From Acidimicrobiia bacterium (lineage in GTDB: Bacteria > Acidobacteriota > Vicinamibacteria > Vicinamibacterales > UBA2999): a stretch of DNA of 46,757 nucleotides. Shown piece by piece: positions 31,393 to 39,239 of this stretch (its first letter is position 1; the number at the start of each line of letters is the position of its first letter). Under the pieces are notes generated by a model. It saw nothing but the letters and a program-made list of their open reading frames with translations. It was not told where the DNA came from and did no database searches. Location of the stretch: the NCBI GenBank assembly GCA_016871275.1, contig VFZG01000026.1, forward strand, positions 1 to 46,757, given 5' to 3'. Position numbers and translations under genes: made by a program.

Positions 31393-33156
31393 ATGAGTCA
31401 CCCGGGAACTGTCGCCGCCGGTGCGGCGCACCGCGCGCACGAAGCTCATCACGAAGAACTCGGCTTCTGGCGCAAGTACGTCTTCTCCACCGACCACAAG
31501 GTCATCGGCATCCAGTACGCCGTCACGGGGCTGCTGTTCCTGCTCTTCGGCTTTGTGTTGATGATGCTAATGCGCTGGAACCTGGCGTATCCAGGCGTCC
31601 CACTGCCGCTGATCGGCGGGCTCTTCGGCGAGGCGCGCATGCCGGGCGGCACGATGCTGCCTGAGTTCTACAACGAGCTCGGCGCGATGCACGGCACCAT
31701 CATGGTCTTCCTCGGCGTGGTGCCCCTCGCCGTCGGCGGATTCGGCAACTTCGTCCTGCCGCTGCAGATTGGCGCGCCGGACATGGCGTTCCCGAAGATC
31801 AACATGGCCAGCTACTGGTGCCTGTTCCTCGGCGGCATCACGATGCTCGGCAGCTTTTTCGTCCCCGGCGGGGCCGCGCAATCCGGGTGGACGTCCTACA
31901 CGCCGCTCGCCGTCATCGCCGGCTCAGGCCAGACTTGGTGGCTCGTCGGCATGATCTTCCTGATCACCTCGTCGCTGCTCGGCGCGGTCAACTTCCTCAC
32001 GACCACCATCCAGTTGCGCGCCAAGGGGCTGACGTTCATGCGCTTGCCCTTCTTTGTGTGGGCCCAGTTCGTCACGTCGTTCCTGCTGCTGCTGGCCTTC
32101 CCGCCGCTCGAAGCCGCTGGTGTCATGCAGTTGATGGATCGCGTGGCCGGCACGAGCTTCTTCATGCCGAGCGGCCTCGTGGTCAGCGGCCAGGTCCTCG
32201 CCAATGCCGGCGGCGGCAACACGGTGCTGTGGCAGCACCTGTTCTGGTTCCTGGCGCATCCCGAGGTCTACGTCCTGATCCTGCCCGCCATGGGCATCGT
32301 GGCCGAGATCATCGCCAACAACACGCGGAAGCCGCTGTGGGGCTATCGCTCGATGGTGTACTCGATCGTGTTCCTCGGCTTCGTGTCGTTCATCGTGTGG
32401 GCGCACCACATGTTCATGACCGGCATGGGAACGGCGATGGCGGCGTTTTTCCAAACGACGACGATGATCATCTCGATTCCGTCGGTCGTGATTCTCACGG
32501 CGCTGGTGGTGTCGCTCTGGGGCGGATCGATACGCTTCAACACGCCGATGCTCTTTGCGATCTCGTTTCTCCCGATGTTCGGCATCGGTGGTCTGACGGG
32601 CCTGCCCCTCGGCTTGAACATCTCGGACATCCCGCTCCATGACACCTACTACGTCATTGCTCACTTCCATTACGTCGTCGCGCCGGGGACGATCTTCGCG
32701 CTGTTCGCGGGTATCTACTATTGGTATCCCAAGGCGACCGGGCGGAGAATGAACGAGACACTCGGCAAGGTCCACTGGTTTGGCTCGCTCGTGTGCATGA
32801 ACGTCGTCTTCATGCCGATGTTCCTGGTCGGGCTGGCCGGCGTCTCGCGGCGCTTGTTCGACGCCGGCTCGGCCTACGACTTCGCCCAGGGGACCATGCA
32901 TTGGAACTCCGTCTCCTCGTGGGGCGCGTGGATCATGGCCCTCTTCCAGATCCCGTTCATCTTCAACTTCTTCTGGAGCATCCGCAACGGGGAGAAGGCC
33001 GAGGACAACGTCTGGCAGGCCACGACGATCGAGTGGTCCGCGCCCTCGCCGCCGCCGCACGGCAACTTCGCGGTCGCGCCGCAGGCGCATCGCGGGCCCT
33101 ACGAGTACAGCGTGCCCGGAGCCAACAAGGACTTCACGCCCCAGTTCGAGGCCTGA
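31393..33156 (+). CDS. ctaD: Cytochrome c oxidase subunit I
   Basis: A 587-residue heme-copper oxidase catalytic subunit with 12 or more helices. Heme a ligands are H100 and H426, the heme a3 ligand H424 (HDTYYVIAHFHYV), and CuB ligands H289, H338 and H339. H289 lies in HPEVY with the cross-link tyrosine Y293 and the D-channel glutamate E291, which indicates the A1-like family. It reduces oxygen to water and pumps protons. ATG 31393 is chosen; an open frame upstream overlaps the cupredoxin gene and is not coding. The C-terminal 50 residues are a Pro/His-rich soluble tail. Confidence 0.96.
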   Translation: MSHPGTVAAGAAHRAHEAHHEELGFWRKYVFSTDHKVIGIQYAVTGLLFLLFGFVLMMLMRWNLAYPGVPLPLIGGLFGEARMPGGTMLPEFYNELGAMHGTIMVFLGVVPLAVGGFGNFVLPLQIGAPDMAFPKINMASYWCLFLGGITMLGSFFVPGGAAQSGWTSYTPLAVIAGSGQTWWLVGMIFLITSSLLGAVNFLTTTIQLRAKGLTFMRLPFFVWAQFVTSFLLLLAFPPLEAAGVMQLMDRVAGTSFFMPSGLVVSGQVLANAGGGNTVLWQHLFWFLAHPEVYVLILPAMGIVAEIIANNTRKPLWGYRSMVYSIVFLGFVSFIVWAHHMFMTGMGTAMAAFFQTTTMIISIPSVVILTALVVSLWGGSIRFNTPMLFAISFLPMFGIGGLTGLPLGLNISDIPLHDTYYVIAHFHYVVAPGTIFALFAGIYYWYPKATGRRMNETLGKVHWFGSLVCMNVVFMPMFLVGLAGVSRRLFDAGSAYDFAQGTMHWNSVSSWGAWIMALFQIPFIFNFFWSIRNGEKAEDNVWQATTIEWSAPSPPPHGNFAVAPQAHRGPYEYSVPGANKDFTPQFEA

Positions 33157-33162
33157 TACGAG

Positions 33163-33753
33163 ATGGATATTCCCTACACCGTCGAGGTACGGCGCGACAC
33201 TGGTCTGAACAACGGCAAGATCGGTATCTGGCTCTTCCTGGCCTCGGAAGTCATGTTGTTCGGGGCGCTGTTTGCGAGCTACATCCTGATTCGCACCGGG
33301 TCACCGAGCTGGCCGCGCGGCGACACCGTTCTCGACTACCGGCTCGCCACGTTCAACACGATCGTCCTGATCGCGTCCTCGGTGACGATGGTGATGGCGT
33401 GGGCGTCGCTGATGCGCCGCCGCTTCGGGACCTTCCGGATCTACATGGCCGCGACGGTCCTGCTCGGGGGCGTCTTCCTGGTGGTCAAGTACTTCGAATA
33501 CAGCCATCACCTGCACCTCGGGGAGTATCCGAGCCACAGCAACTTCTTTGCGATCTACTACACGCTGACCGGCCTGCACATGCTCCATGTGTTGGGCGGC
33601 ATGGTGGTGAACGCCTATTTCTGGGGCCCCGGCGCAAAGCTCTGGAACACGAATCCGGTCTGGTTCACCAACCGGGTCGAGCACTCGGGTCTCTTCTGGC
33701 ACTTCGTCGACCTGGTCTGGATCTTCCTCTTCCCGACGCTGTATCTTCTCTAA
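33163..33753 (+). CDS. ctaE: Cytochrome c oxidase subunit III
   Basis: A 196-residue five-helix form of subunit III, lacking the first two helices of the mitochondrial type. Conserved segments are KIGIWLFLASEVMLFGALFASYI, FTLTG-like YYTLTGLHMLHVLGGM and HSGLFWHFVDLVWIFLFPTLYL, the last with the family's EHSGLFWHFVDLVW signature. It stabilises subunit I and its proton uptake. It starts 6 bp after ctaD. Confidence 0.95.
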   Translation: MDIPYTVEVRRDTGLNNGKIGIWLFLASEVMLFGALFASYILIRTGSPSWPRGDTVLDYRLATFNTIVLIASSVTMVMAWASLMRRRFGTFRIYMAATVLLGGVFLVVKYFEYSHHLHLGEYPSHSNFFAIYYTLTGLHMLHVLGGMVVNAYFWGPGAKLWNTNPVWFTNRVEHSGLFWHFVDLVWIFLFPTLYLL

Positions 33754-33763
33754 GGCGGCATTG

Positions 33764-34141
33764 ATGAGCGACCACCTAGCGACGACCGACCACGACGATC
33801 ACGCCGGTCACGATCCTGCCGACATCGACCGGCACGTCAGGGTCTACATCATGGTGTTCGTCGCGCTCATGGTGCTGACCGTCATCACCGTGGCGGTCTC
33901 GCGGCTCCACCTGTCCGTGCCGGCTGCCGTCAGCGTGGCGCTACTGGTCGCGACCGTCAAGGGAGGGCTCGTGGCGTGCTACTTCATGCACCTGATCTCT
34001 GAGAAGAAGCTGATTCTCGCGGTCCTCGCCCTCACCGCTGCCTTCTTCGTCGTGCTGCTGGCCCTGCCGTCGCTCACCCACAGCAACGGGTTCTGGATAC
34101 CCCAAGCCGAGCCGGCCCATTCGGACGACGCGCACAAATGA
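33764..34141 (+). CDS. Cytochrome c oxidase subunit IV (prokaryotic, COX4-like)
   Basis: A 125-residue protein with a His/Asp-rich N-terminus and three transmembrane helices. The segment VATVKGGLVACYFMHLISEKK matches the small COX4_pro subunit of A-type oxidases. Its role is structural. ATG 33764 follows an AAGG; a TTG one codon earlier is an unlikely start. It overlaps the next gene (ATGA). Confidence 0.85.
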   Translation: MSDHLATTDHDDHAGHDPADIDRHVRVYIMVFVALMVLTVITVAVSRLHLSVPAAVSVALLVATVKGGLVACYFMHLISEKKLILAVLALTAAFFVVLLALPSLTHSNGFWIPQAEPAHSDDAHK

Positions 34142-34338
34142 ATCTCAGGTTTATCCACGCGGGGCTGATCCTTTGTTCCGCCGCTCTCGCGGTGCTGGTG
34201 GGTCTCTGGAGCCTTGGCGTGGCCGGGCTCGGGACCGGGAGCGCAAGCCTCCCCGCGGGCATCGCGTCGTTCGCCGTGGCGATTGGCCTGGTCGTCTACG
34301 ACTCGTGGTTCCTGCGCAAGACGAGGACGCTGCGATGA
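34138..34338 (+). CDS. Small two-helix membrane protein in the oxidase operon
   Basis: A 66-residue protein with two hydrophobic stretches (about 8-27 and 39-55) and a basic C-terminus (RKTRTLR). No known family is recognised. Its start overlaps the subunit IV stop (ATGA) and its stop overlaps the next start (ATGA), so it is tightly coupled in the oxidase operon and could be an accessory subunit or assembly factor. Confidence 0.7.
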   Translation: MNLRFIHAGLILCSAALAVLVGLWSLGVAGLGTGSASLPAGIASFAVAIGLVVYDSWFLRKTRTLR

Positions 34339-34637
34339 TCCGCCTGCGCAGCTTCGCAGCTTCGGCGGGACAGGTCCGAACGATCACAATGGCGGTCTTC
34401 CTCTTGATCTTCAGCAGCTCGGAGGCTTTCGCCTGCCCGGTATGCTTCGGGGCGGAAGAGACCTCGATGATTGATGCGTCGAGGCTCGGTATTCTGGCGC
34501 TGCTGATCGTCACTTTTGCGGTGCAAGGCGCGTTTGTCGGCTTCTTCCTCTATCTCCGCAAACGCGCGAAGCTCATGGCCGATATCGATCTCGACAACGA
34601 ATGGTCGGAACTCCAGGGAGGAGCAACGAGAACATGA
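34335..34637 (+). CDS. Small membrane protein with CPVC motif in the oxidase operon
   Basis: A 100-residue protein. After a signal-like hydrophobic segment (about 16-33, ending SSSEAFA) comes CPVCFGAEETSM, then a transmembrane helix (about 53-76) and a charged cytoplasmic tail. If the N-terminal segment is cleaved, the CPVC pair faces the periplasm right at the mature start. It could bind copper or heme, or act as a thiol pair, which fits its place directly before the CuA subunit gene. This role is inferred; no family is recognised. Overlaps both neighbours by 4 bp. Confidence 0.72.
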   Translation: MIRLRSFAASAGQVRTITMAVFLLIFSSSEAFACPVCFGAEETSMIDASRLGILALLIVTFAVQGAFVGFFLYLRKRAKLMADIDLDNEWSELQGGATRT

Positions 34638-35431
34638 CCGAATGGCTCGGACTGCCGCCGCTGGCGGCCGCCCACGGTGGACAGATCGACAGCCTGATTG
34701 GCTGGATCCACGTGTTCATGTTCATCCTGTTCATTGGCTGGGGCGGATTCTTCCTTTACTGCCTGGTGCGGTTCCGCAAATCGCGAAACCCGGTCGCCGA
34801 CTACGTGGGCGTCACGTCGCCGGCGTCGAAGTATTCCGAGATTGCCGTGGCCGTGATCGAAGGCGTTCTGCTGGTCGGCTTCGCGATTCCGTTATGGGCG
34901 GCGAGGGTCGAGGGCATGCCCTCAGCCAGTGAAGCGCTCACCGTTCAGGTCACCGCCGAGCAGTTCGCCTGGAACGTCCACTATCCAGGCCCCGACGGAG
35001 TGTTCGGCCGCACCGACATCAAGCTGCTCGATCTCCAGACCAACCCGCTCGGACTCGATCGCGACGATCCGGCCGCGAAGGACGACGTCACGACGCTCAA
35101 TCAGCTGTATCTGCCGGTGAACCGGCCGGTGATTGTGAGGCTCAGAAGCAAGGACGTGATCCACAGCTTTGGCGTGCCCGAGTTCCGCGTCAAGCAGGAC
35201 GCGATTCCAGGTCTCACCATCCCGATCCATTTCATCCCCAACGTCACGACCGCGGAGATGCGAACGCGGCTGGGCAAGCCTGAGTTCCAGTACGAGATTG
35301 CCTGCGCGCAGCTCTGCGGCCTGGGCCATGCCCGGATGCGGGGATTCGTCACCGTCCAGACCGCCGAGGAGTTCCAGAAGTGGTTGGAGGAACAAATCGC
35401 GGAGCAGAGCGCGCCGGATCCCTTCCGGTAG
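34634..35431 (+). CDS. ctaC: Cytochrome c oxidase subunit II (CuA)
   Basis: A 265-residue subunit with two N-terminal helices (about 21-45 and 69-91) and a periplasmic cupredoxin domain. The CuA ligands are complete: H177 (VIHSFGVPEF), C224, C228, H232 and M235 (CAQLCGLGHARM). It accepts electrons from the periplasmic donor and passes them to heme a. No cytochrome c domain is fused. ATG 34634 overlaps the previous stop (ATGA). Subunit II is last in this operon, the reverse of the more common order in which it comes first. Confidence 0.96.
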   Translation: MTEWLGLPPLAAAHGGQIDSLIGWIHVFMFILFIGWGGFFLYCLVRFRKSRNPVADYVGVTSPASKYSEIAVAVIEGVLLVGFAIPLWAARVEGMPSASEALTVQVTAEQFAWNVHYPGPDGVFGRTDIKLLDLQTNPLGLDRDDPAAKDDVTTLNQLYLPVNRPVIVRLRSKDVIHSFGVPEFRVKQDAIPGLTIPIHFIPNVTTAEMRTRLGKPEFQYEIACAQLCGLGHARMRGFVTVQTAEEFQKWLEEQIAEQSAPDPFR

Positions 35432-35437
35432 GGCGCC

Positions 35438-35496
35438 GCCAGGGCTTCTGCGCCTGCCGTCGCACTTCGTGCTACGGCGGGGCAGGCCGCCCTGGC
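35438..35496. terminator. Long compound hairpin between convergent respiratory operons
   Basis: The outer stem GCCAGGGC (35438-35445) pairs with GCCCTGGC (35489-35496). Inside, GCCTG and CCGT (35452-35460) pair with ACGG and CAGGC (35474-35487, with a bulge), capped by GCAC/GTGC (35462-35465/35469-35472). It covers the 40-bp gap between ctaC and the radical SAM gene and the last codons of the latter. A bidirectional terminator is likely. Confidence 0.55.
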
Positions 35497-36872
35497 TGAC
35501 CAAACATCTTCGGGGTGGGCATCCGGGCGCGGATTCGCTCCAGCTCTTCCACGGTCACGCGGTCGAGGCCGCCCTTGCGGCAGGACTCCTCGACGGCCTT
35601 GATCACCATGCCGCGGACAAACGCCGGGATCTTCTTCATCCGCGCCGCCGCCTCATCGTCCCACGCGATGGTCGAGGGTGATTCGGGGCCGTACTCGATT
35701 GCGGGCACGCTTGGCGCCAGGCCGCGGATGGCGAGCAGCGGCGACCCGGTGAACGTGCCGGGCGTGTGAGTGCAGAGGGGATCTTCGGCCATCACGTCGC
35801 CGCTCATCCCATAGGCACGCGCGCGGCAGCCGCCGCAGTGCCCGTTCATCTCGCACTCGCCGCATCGCCCGCCGAGTGACGTCCGGCGCCGAATGTCGGT
35901 GAACAAGGCCGAGGACGTCCACAAGTCCGCGAGACTCGCGGTGCGAAGCGTGCCCGCGAAGAGCGGGAGGTACGGGCACGGTGTGACATCCCCGTTCGGC
36001 CGGATCCCCATGTAGTGCGTGCCTGCCGGGCATCCGCCGGCGCCTCCGGAGTAGGTCCTGATCAGGGACAGACCGGCCCCGGAGAGGGAGTCGCCAGCCG
36101 TTGCGGTCGCCTCGGCCGGCGAACCGGCCTTTTCCAGCACGGTCTTGATGTAGTGCGGCGCGCACTTCGCGTTCACGAGCATCCGCCCCTTGTACTTGGC
36201 CTGGATCCGGTAGAGCGATGCGAGCACGTCGTCGTACTGGGCGGGCGTGATGTCCGACACGAACTGGCCGCGTCCCGTCGGCACCAGGAAGTACAGGTTC
36301 CAGACCTTGGCGCCGAGGCGATCGTGGGCGAAGTCGGCGATCGCGTCGAGCTCGCCAAGATTGTGCGACCCCGCGGTCGTCTGCACGATGAAGGGCAGCC
36401 CAGTCCGGTTGAGAATCTGGGCTCCCTCAACCGTGTTTCGCCAGGCGCCACGGACCTTTCTGAAGCCGTCGTGACGATCGGGGTCGAGGGCATCGAGCGA
36501 AAGCGACAGCCCGCGCGCGCCGGCCTCCGCCAGCCGGGTCGCCAGGTTCTCGGTGATGCGGACGCCATTGGTGCCGATCACGACCCACAACTCGCGCTCT
36601 GCCGCGCGCTTGACGATCTCGAGAATGTCGCGCCGCAAGAGCGGCTCGCCGCCCGTCAGGATGGTCACGCACTCAGGCGCGAAGGCGGCAATCTCGTCGA
36701 TGACCCTGAAGCACTCCCCGGTGCCGAGCTCGCTGCGATCGGCGAAGTTCTCGGTGCCGACTTGCGGCGTGCCGCCGGCGTCGAGATAGCAGTGCTCGCA
36801 GGCAAGGTTGCAGCGGTAGGTCAGGTTCCATGACACCACGTACGGCCGGGCAAATCCGTCGACGCCGCTCAT
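35472..36872 (-). CDS. Radical SAM/SPASM protein, NirJ/AhbD-like, with C-terminal PCP_red-like domain
   Basis: A 466-residue enzyme. The radical SAM cluster motif is C21-x3-C25-x2-C28 (RCNLACEHC), followed by LTGGEPLLR. A SPASM region holds CPYLPLF, CGECEMNGHCGGCRARAYG and DPLCTH, the pattern of heme-modifying NirJ and AhbD. Residues 402-451 (AWDDEAAARMKKIPAFVRG...) form a PCP_red-like helical domain. The likely role is peripheral modification of a heme or tetrapyrrole, or of a peptide; heme is favoured by the respiratory context. ATG 36872 (TGATG overlap) or GTG 36875 may be the start. It is the last gene of the minus-strand unit. Confidence 0.85.
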   Translation of the reverse strand: MSGVDGFARPYVVSWNLTYRCNLACEHCYLDAGGTPQVGTENFADRSELGTGECFRVIDEIAAFAPECVTILTGGEPLLRRDILEIVKRAAERELWVVIGTNGVRITENLATRLAEAGARGLSLSLDALDPDRHDGFRKVRGAWRNTVEGAQILNRTGLPFIVQTTAGSHNLGELDAIADFAHDRLGAKVWNLYFLVPTGRGQFVSDITPAQYDDVLASLYRIQAKYKGRMLVNAKCAPHYIKTVLEKAGSPAEATATAGDSLSGAGLSLIRTYSGGAGGCPAGTHYMGIRPNGDVTPCPYLPLFAGTLRTASLADLWTSSALFTDIRRRTSLGGRCGECEMNGHCGGCRARAYGMSGDVMAEDPLCTHTPGTFTGSPLLAIRGLAPSVPAIEYGPESPSTIAWDDEAAARMKKIPAFVRGMVIKAVEESCRKGGLDRVTVEELERIRARMPTPKMFGQPGRPAPP

Positions 36873-37306
36873 CACATGCCGAAGAAGTCTTTGGCCGCGT
36901 CCAGGATGGTCTCGTCCACTTCGAGGGCCCCTCGGTCACGGGCGAACTTCTCGATGCCGGTCTTTGCCATGGGGCGAACGAACTCGGGAATATTCGCGAG
37001 CCTGGCTTGGGCGGCGACGGTCCAGCGCACGGGAACGGGCTCGCCGACGCGATGCTCGGCGGTGCCGTCCCCAGCCGGGATCATCCCGGGAAACGGACAC
37101 TTGCCATCCCCCTTCGCTGGCGCGTCGGCGGGACCGATCCGCACGCCGAGCGACTGCACGACCTGCGTCTCGTAGGCGTTGGTCAACATCGCCATCTCGT
37201 AGCCACATGCGGGACACGAGTAGACGACGGACAATGAACCGCGATCCGGCGGCACGACGGTTTGCAGTTTCATCGGGGTATCACAGGGCACGCAGAGAAA
37301 TTTCAT
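36872..37306 (-). CDS. Small zinc-ribbon protein with PCP_red-like domain
   Basis: A 144-residue protein. C5-x2-C8 and C31-x2-C34 form an N-terminal zinc ribbon (FLCVPC, YSCPACGYE). Residues 93-144 (RWTVAAQARLANIPEFVRPMAK...) match the PCP_red-type helical domain named after a protochlorophyllide reductase subunit. The function is not established. It overlaps both Mrp and radical SAM genes by a few bases, so the three are expressed together. Confidence 0.8.
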   Translation of the reverse strand: MKFLCVPCDTPMKLQTVVPPDRGSLSVVYSCPACGYEMAMLTNAYETQVVQSLGVRIGPADAPAKGDGKCPFPGMIPAGDGTAEHRVGEPVPVRWTVAAQARLANIPEFVRPMAKTGIEKFARDRGALEVDETILDAAKDFFGM

Positions 37307-38220
37307 GAGAGGCTGTCCAGGAGATTCTGGGTCACGTGGTCGAGCGCGCGGCGGACCGGTGTGTCAGGCAGTGCCGCAAAAGGCATCCCTCGATCGCAGT
37401 GCCGCGCGAGCTCGGGGTCGAATGGCACGGTCCCAAGGCACGGGATCTCGAGCGTTGGTTGGGAGTCCGCCTCGTTGAAGCGGTTGCGCGAAGGCGGGAA
37501 GAGCGGTTTGACGGCATTGCAGTCGCGGCAGAAATAGCCGCTCATGTTCTCGACGTAACCGAGAATGCGATTGGGTCCCTTCGCCCCGCCGTCGCCAGGG
37601 CTGCGGCGCGCCAGCAGCGCTGCCGCCGATCGCGCGACCACGCCGCGCGACACCTCCGACGGGATCGTGACGAGGACGAACGAGGTTCGCGGGCCGAGAA
37701 AGTCTGCGTACTGAACCGTTCGGTCGGCTCCTGGCGGCAGATCGAACATCAACAGATCGAGTTCTCCCCACTCCGAGGACGCCAGGATCTCGCCGAGCAG
37801 CGCGAACTCCTTCGTGGCGCGCCAGGTATGCGAGTCGCCGTGCGCCGCGCTGTCGAAGTCGAGCGCTTTCGACTCCGGGACGAGCGAGCCCATCGAGAAG
37901 ACCGCGATCCCATTCACGGTGCGCGGCAGCGCCATCCGGTGCTGGCCGGGAACGAACACCGCGTCCTGGACACCTGCCATGCGCGCCTGCGAGGGGCCGT
38001 TGAAGTCCGCGTCGAGGATCGCAATCCTGAGTCCCCGCTCGCGCAGCGCCCCCGCCAGATGCAGCGTCAGCGTGCTCTTGCCGACGCCGCCTTTGCCTGA
38101 CCCCACCGCGACGAGATGGCGCACGGCGGCGAGCCCGTCAGCGATGCGGTTCTGCTTTTCGGCCACCTGCTCGAGGATTCTGGACCCTCCGTCGCCGACA
38201 ATGTCGTGGTAGCCCTTCAC
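37303..38220 (-). CDS. Mrp/NBP35-family P-loop ATPase, Fe-S carrier type
   Basis: A 305-residue deviant-Walker ATPase. Walker A is GSGKGGVGKST (about 41-51), switch I has LDADFNGPS, and Walker B is LLMFDLPPG. The CxxC in GYFCRDCN is the pair that bridges an Fe-S cluster in Mrp/ApbC dimers. It would load Fe-S clusters onto a client; the downstream radical SAM enzyme, which needs at least one [4Fe-4S], is the obvious candidate (inference). It is placed 169 bp after the GNAT gene with a hairpin between, so it may have some independent expression. Confidence 0.9.
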   Translation of the reverse strand: MKGYHDIVGDGGSRILEQVAEKQNRIADGLAAVRHLVAVGSGKGGVGKSTLTLHLAGALRERGLRIAILDADFNGPSQARMAGVQDAVFVPGQHRMALPRTVNGIAVFSMGSLVPESKALDFDSAAHGDSHTWRATKEFALLGEILASSEWGELDLLMFDLPPGADRTVQYADFLGPRTSFVLVTIPSEVSRGVVARSAAALLARRSPGDGGAKGPNRILGYVENMSGYFCRDCNAVKPLFPPSRNRFNEADSQPTLEIPCLGTVPFDPELARHCDRGMPFAALPDTPVRRALDHVTQNLLDSLS

Positions 38221-38380
38221 GGTGAGCGCTTAGCCTACCGTACCTGGGTGTAACATTCGCCGGGCCAGTCAGGCCGATCCGGTTGCGCGAATTCCCCTTC
38301 AAACTCGACATCGCGCGAAGCCGAGGTGGAGTATTTGGTCGAGTGGTGAGTTTTCCGGGTGGCGACGTCGAAGGGTTGGG

Positions 38381-38402
38381 GCGATCCGGTTACGCGGATC
38401 GC
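38381..38402 (-). terminator. Perfect 8-bp hairpin at the end of the GNAT gene
   Basis: GCGATCCG (38381-38388) pairs with CGGATCGC (38395-38402) around a 6-nt loop containing the GNAT stop codon. A 15-bp near-copy of its left part (one mismatch) occurs at 38275-38289. The remainder of the 169-bp gap (38221-38389) shows no gene. No T-tract follows, so partial attenuation is as likely as termination. Confidence 0.4.
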
Positions 38403-39229
38403 GCTTTGGCGGCGTAGAGTCGATGGGCACCAGCGGAGCGGAACCCGAGCATCGCCAGCCACTCCGCGGAGATCTCCGCCGGGTGGACCTTCTGGATCCT
38501 AAGGGTCTGGACGCCGCGCGCGCGGAGGTGTGCGAGCAGGTGGTCCAGTCGTGCTCCACCGTCCTCGATGAAGGAACGCATCGCCAGAATCTCTCCGTCC
38601 GGCAAGAACAGCACGAAGGCTTCAAGGCGTTCATCAGAGGCGATCGCGAACCCCTGCATGTCGTCCTTCCGCGCCGTGAGGGTCTCAACCGATCGCTCCC
38701 AGCAGACAGTCGGATCGTGCTCTCCCAGCAGTCCATTCGCGGCGAGATCGTCGACCGTGACAGGGATCACGTAACTGTCGATGCGCTCGCCGGCAACCGG
38801 CGTCTCGAGGACGTAGTTAGTGAGAACGGCTTCCTGGATGTATCCGCTGGCGACGAACAATTCGCATGCCGGCGTGAGCGTGTCAGGAATCTCCGCGACT
38901 ATTTTCGGCGGGCCGAGAATCGCGAGCTTCGAGGAGAGCGATGTGAGCACATGACGGCCATGACCCTGGCGACAATGATCGGGGTGGACGGCGATTCTGT
39001 GGATGAGGGTGCCTGACGGCCGCTTCGCGCCGATCAGCACGGCGATCGGATCGGCGCCCGCGAAGGCCACCATGCAGCTGCTGCACCACACCTGGAGGTC
39101 GCGGATCGACCGTTTGAACGCCTCCGGCGTCATCGCCGGCTCGCTGGGGAAGTGCGGCGACCAGCAGCGATTCAGCGCGGCGACCAGCAGCGAGACGTCA
39201 TCGGTGCGGCAGAAGCGGTACGACGACAA
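38390..39229 (-). CDS. GNAT-family acetyltransferase-like protein
   Basis: A 279-residue protein. The first 150 residues are a GNAT fold with the acetyl-CoA motif HRIAVHPDHCRQGHGRHVLTSL (the usual Q/RxxGxG/A appears as RQGHGR). The C-terminal half (about 150-279) looks like a second, degenerate GNAT-like fold. The substrate is unknown. It starts 10 bp after the universal stress protein gene and is presumably in the same unit, although its link to respiration is unclear. Confidence 0.75.
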   Translation of the reverse strand: MSSYRFCRTDDVSLLVAALNRCWSPHFPSEPAMTPEAFKRSIRDLQVWCSSCMVAFAGADPIAVLIGAKRPSGTLIHRIAVHPDHCRQGHGRHVLTSLSSKLAILGPPKIVAEIPDTLTPACELFVASGYIQEAVLTNYVLETPVAGERIDSYVIPVTVDDLAANGLLGEHDPTVCWERSVETLTARKDDMQGFAIASDERLEAFVLFLPDGEILAMRSFIEDGGARLDHLLAHLRARGVQTLRIQKVHPAEISAEWLAMLGFRSAGAHRLYAAKARSA

Positions 39230-39239
39230 TCGGTTTCGA

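Noticed and set aside
34173-34334. Longer N-terminus for the CPVC membrane protein
   Set aside because: The extension is Arg-rich antiframe sequence inside the preceding gene; ATG 34335 has an ATGA overlap and gives a proper hydrophobic N-terminus.
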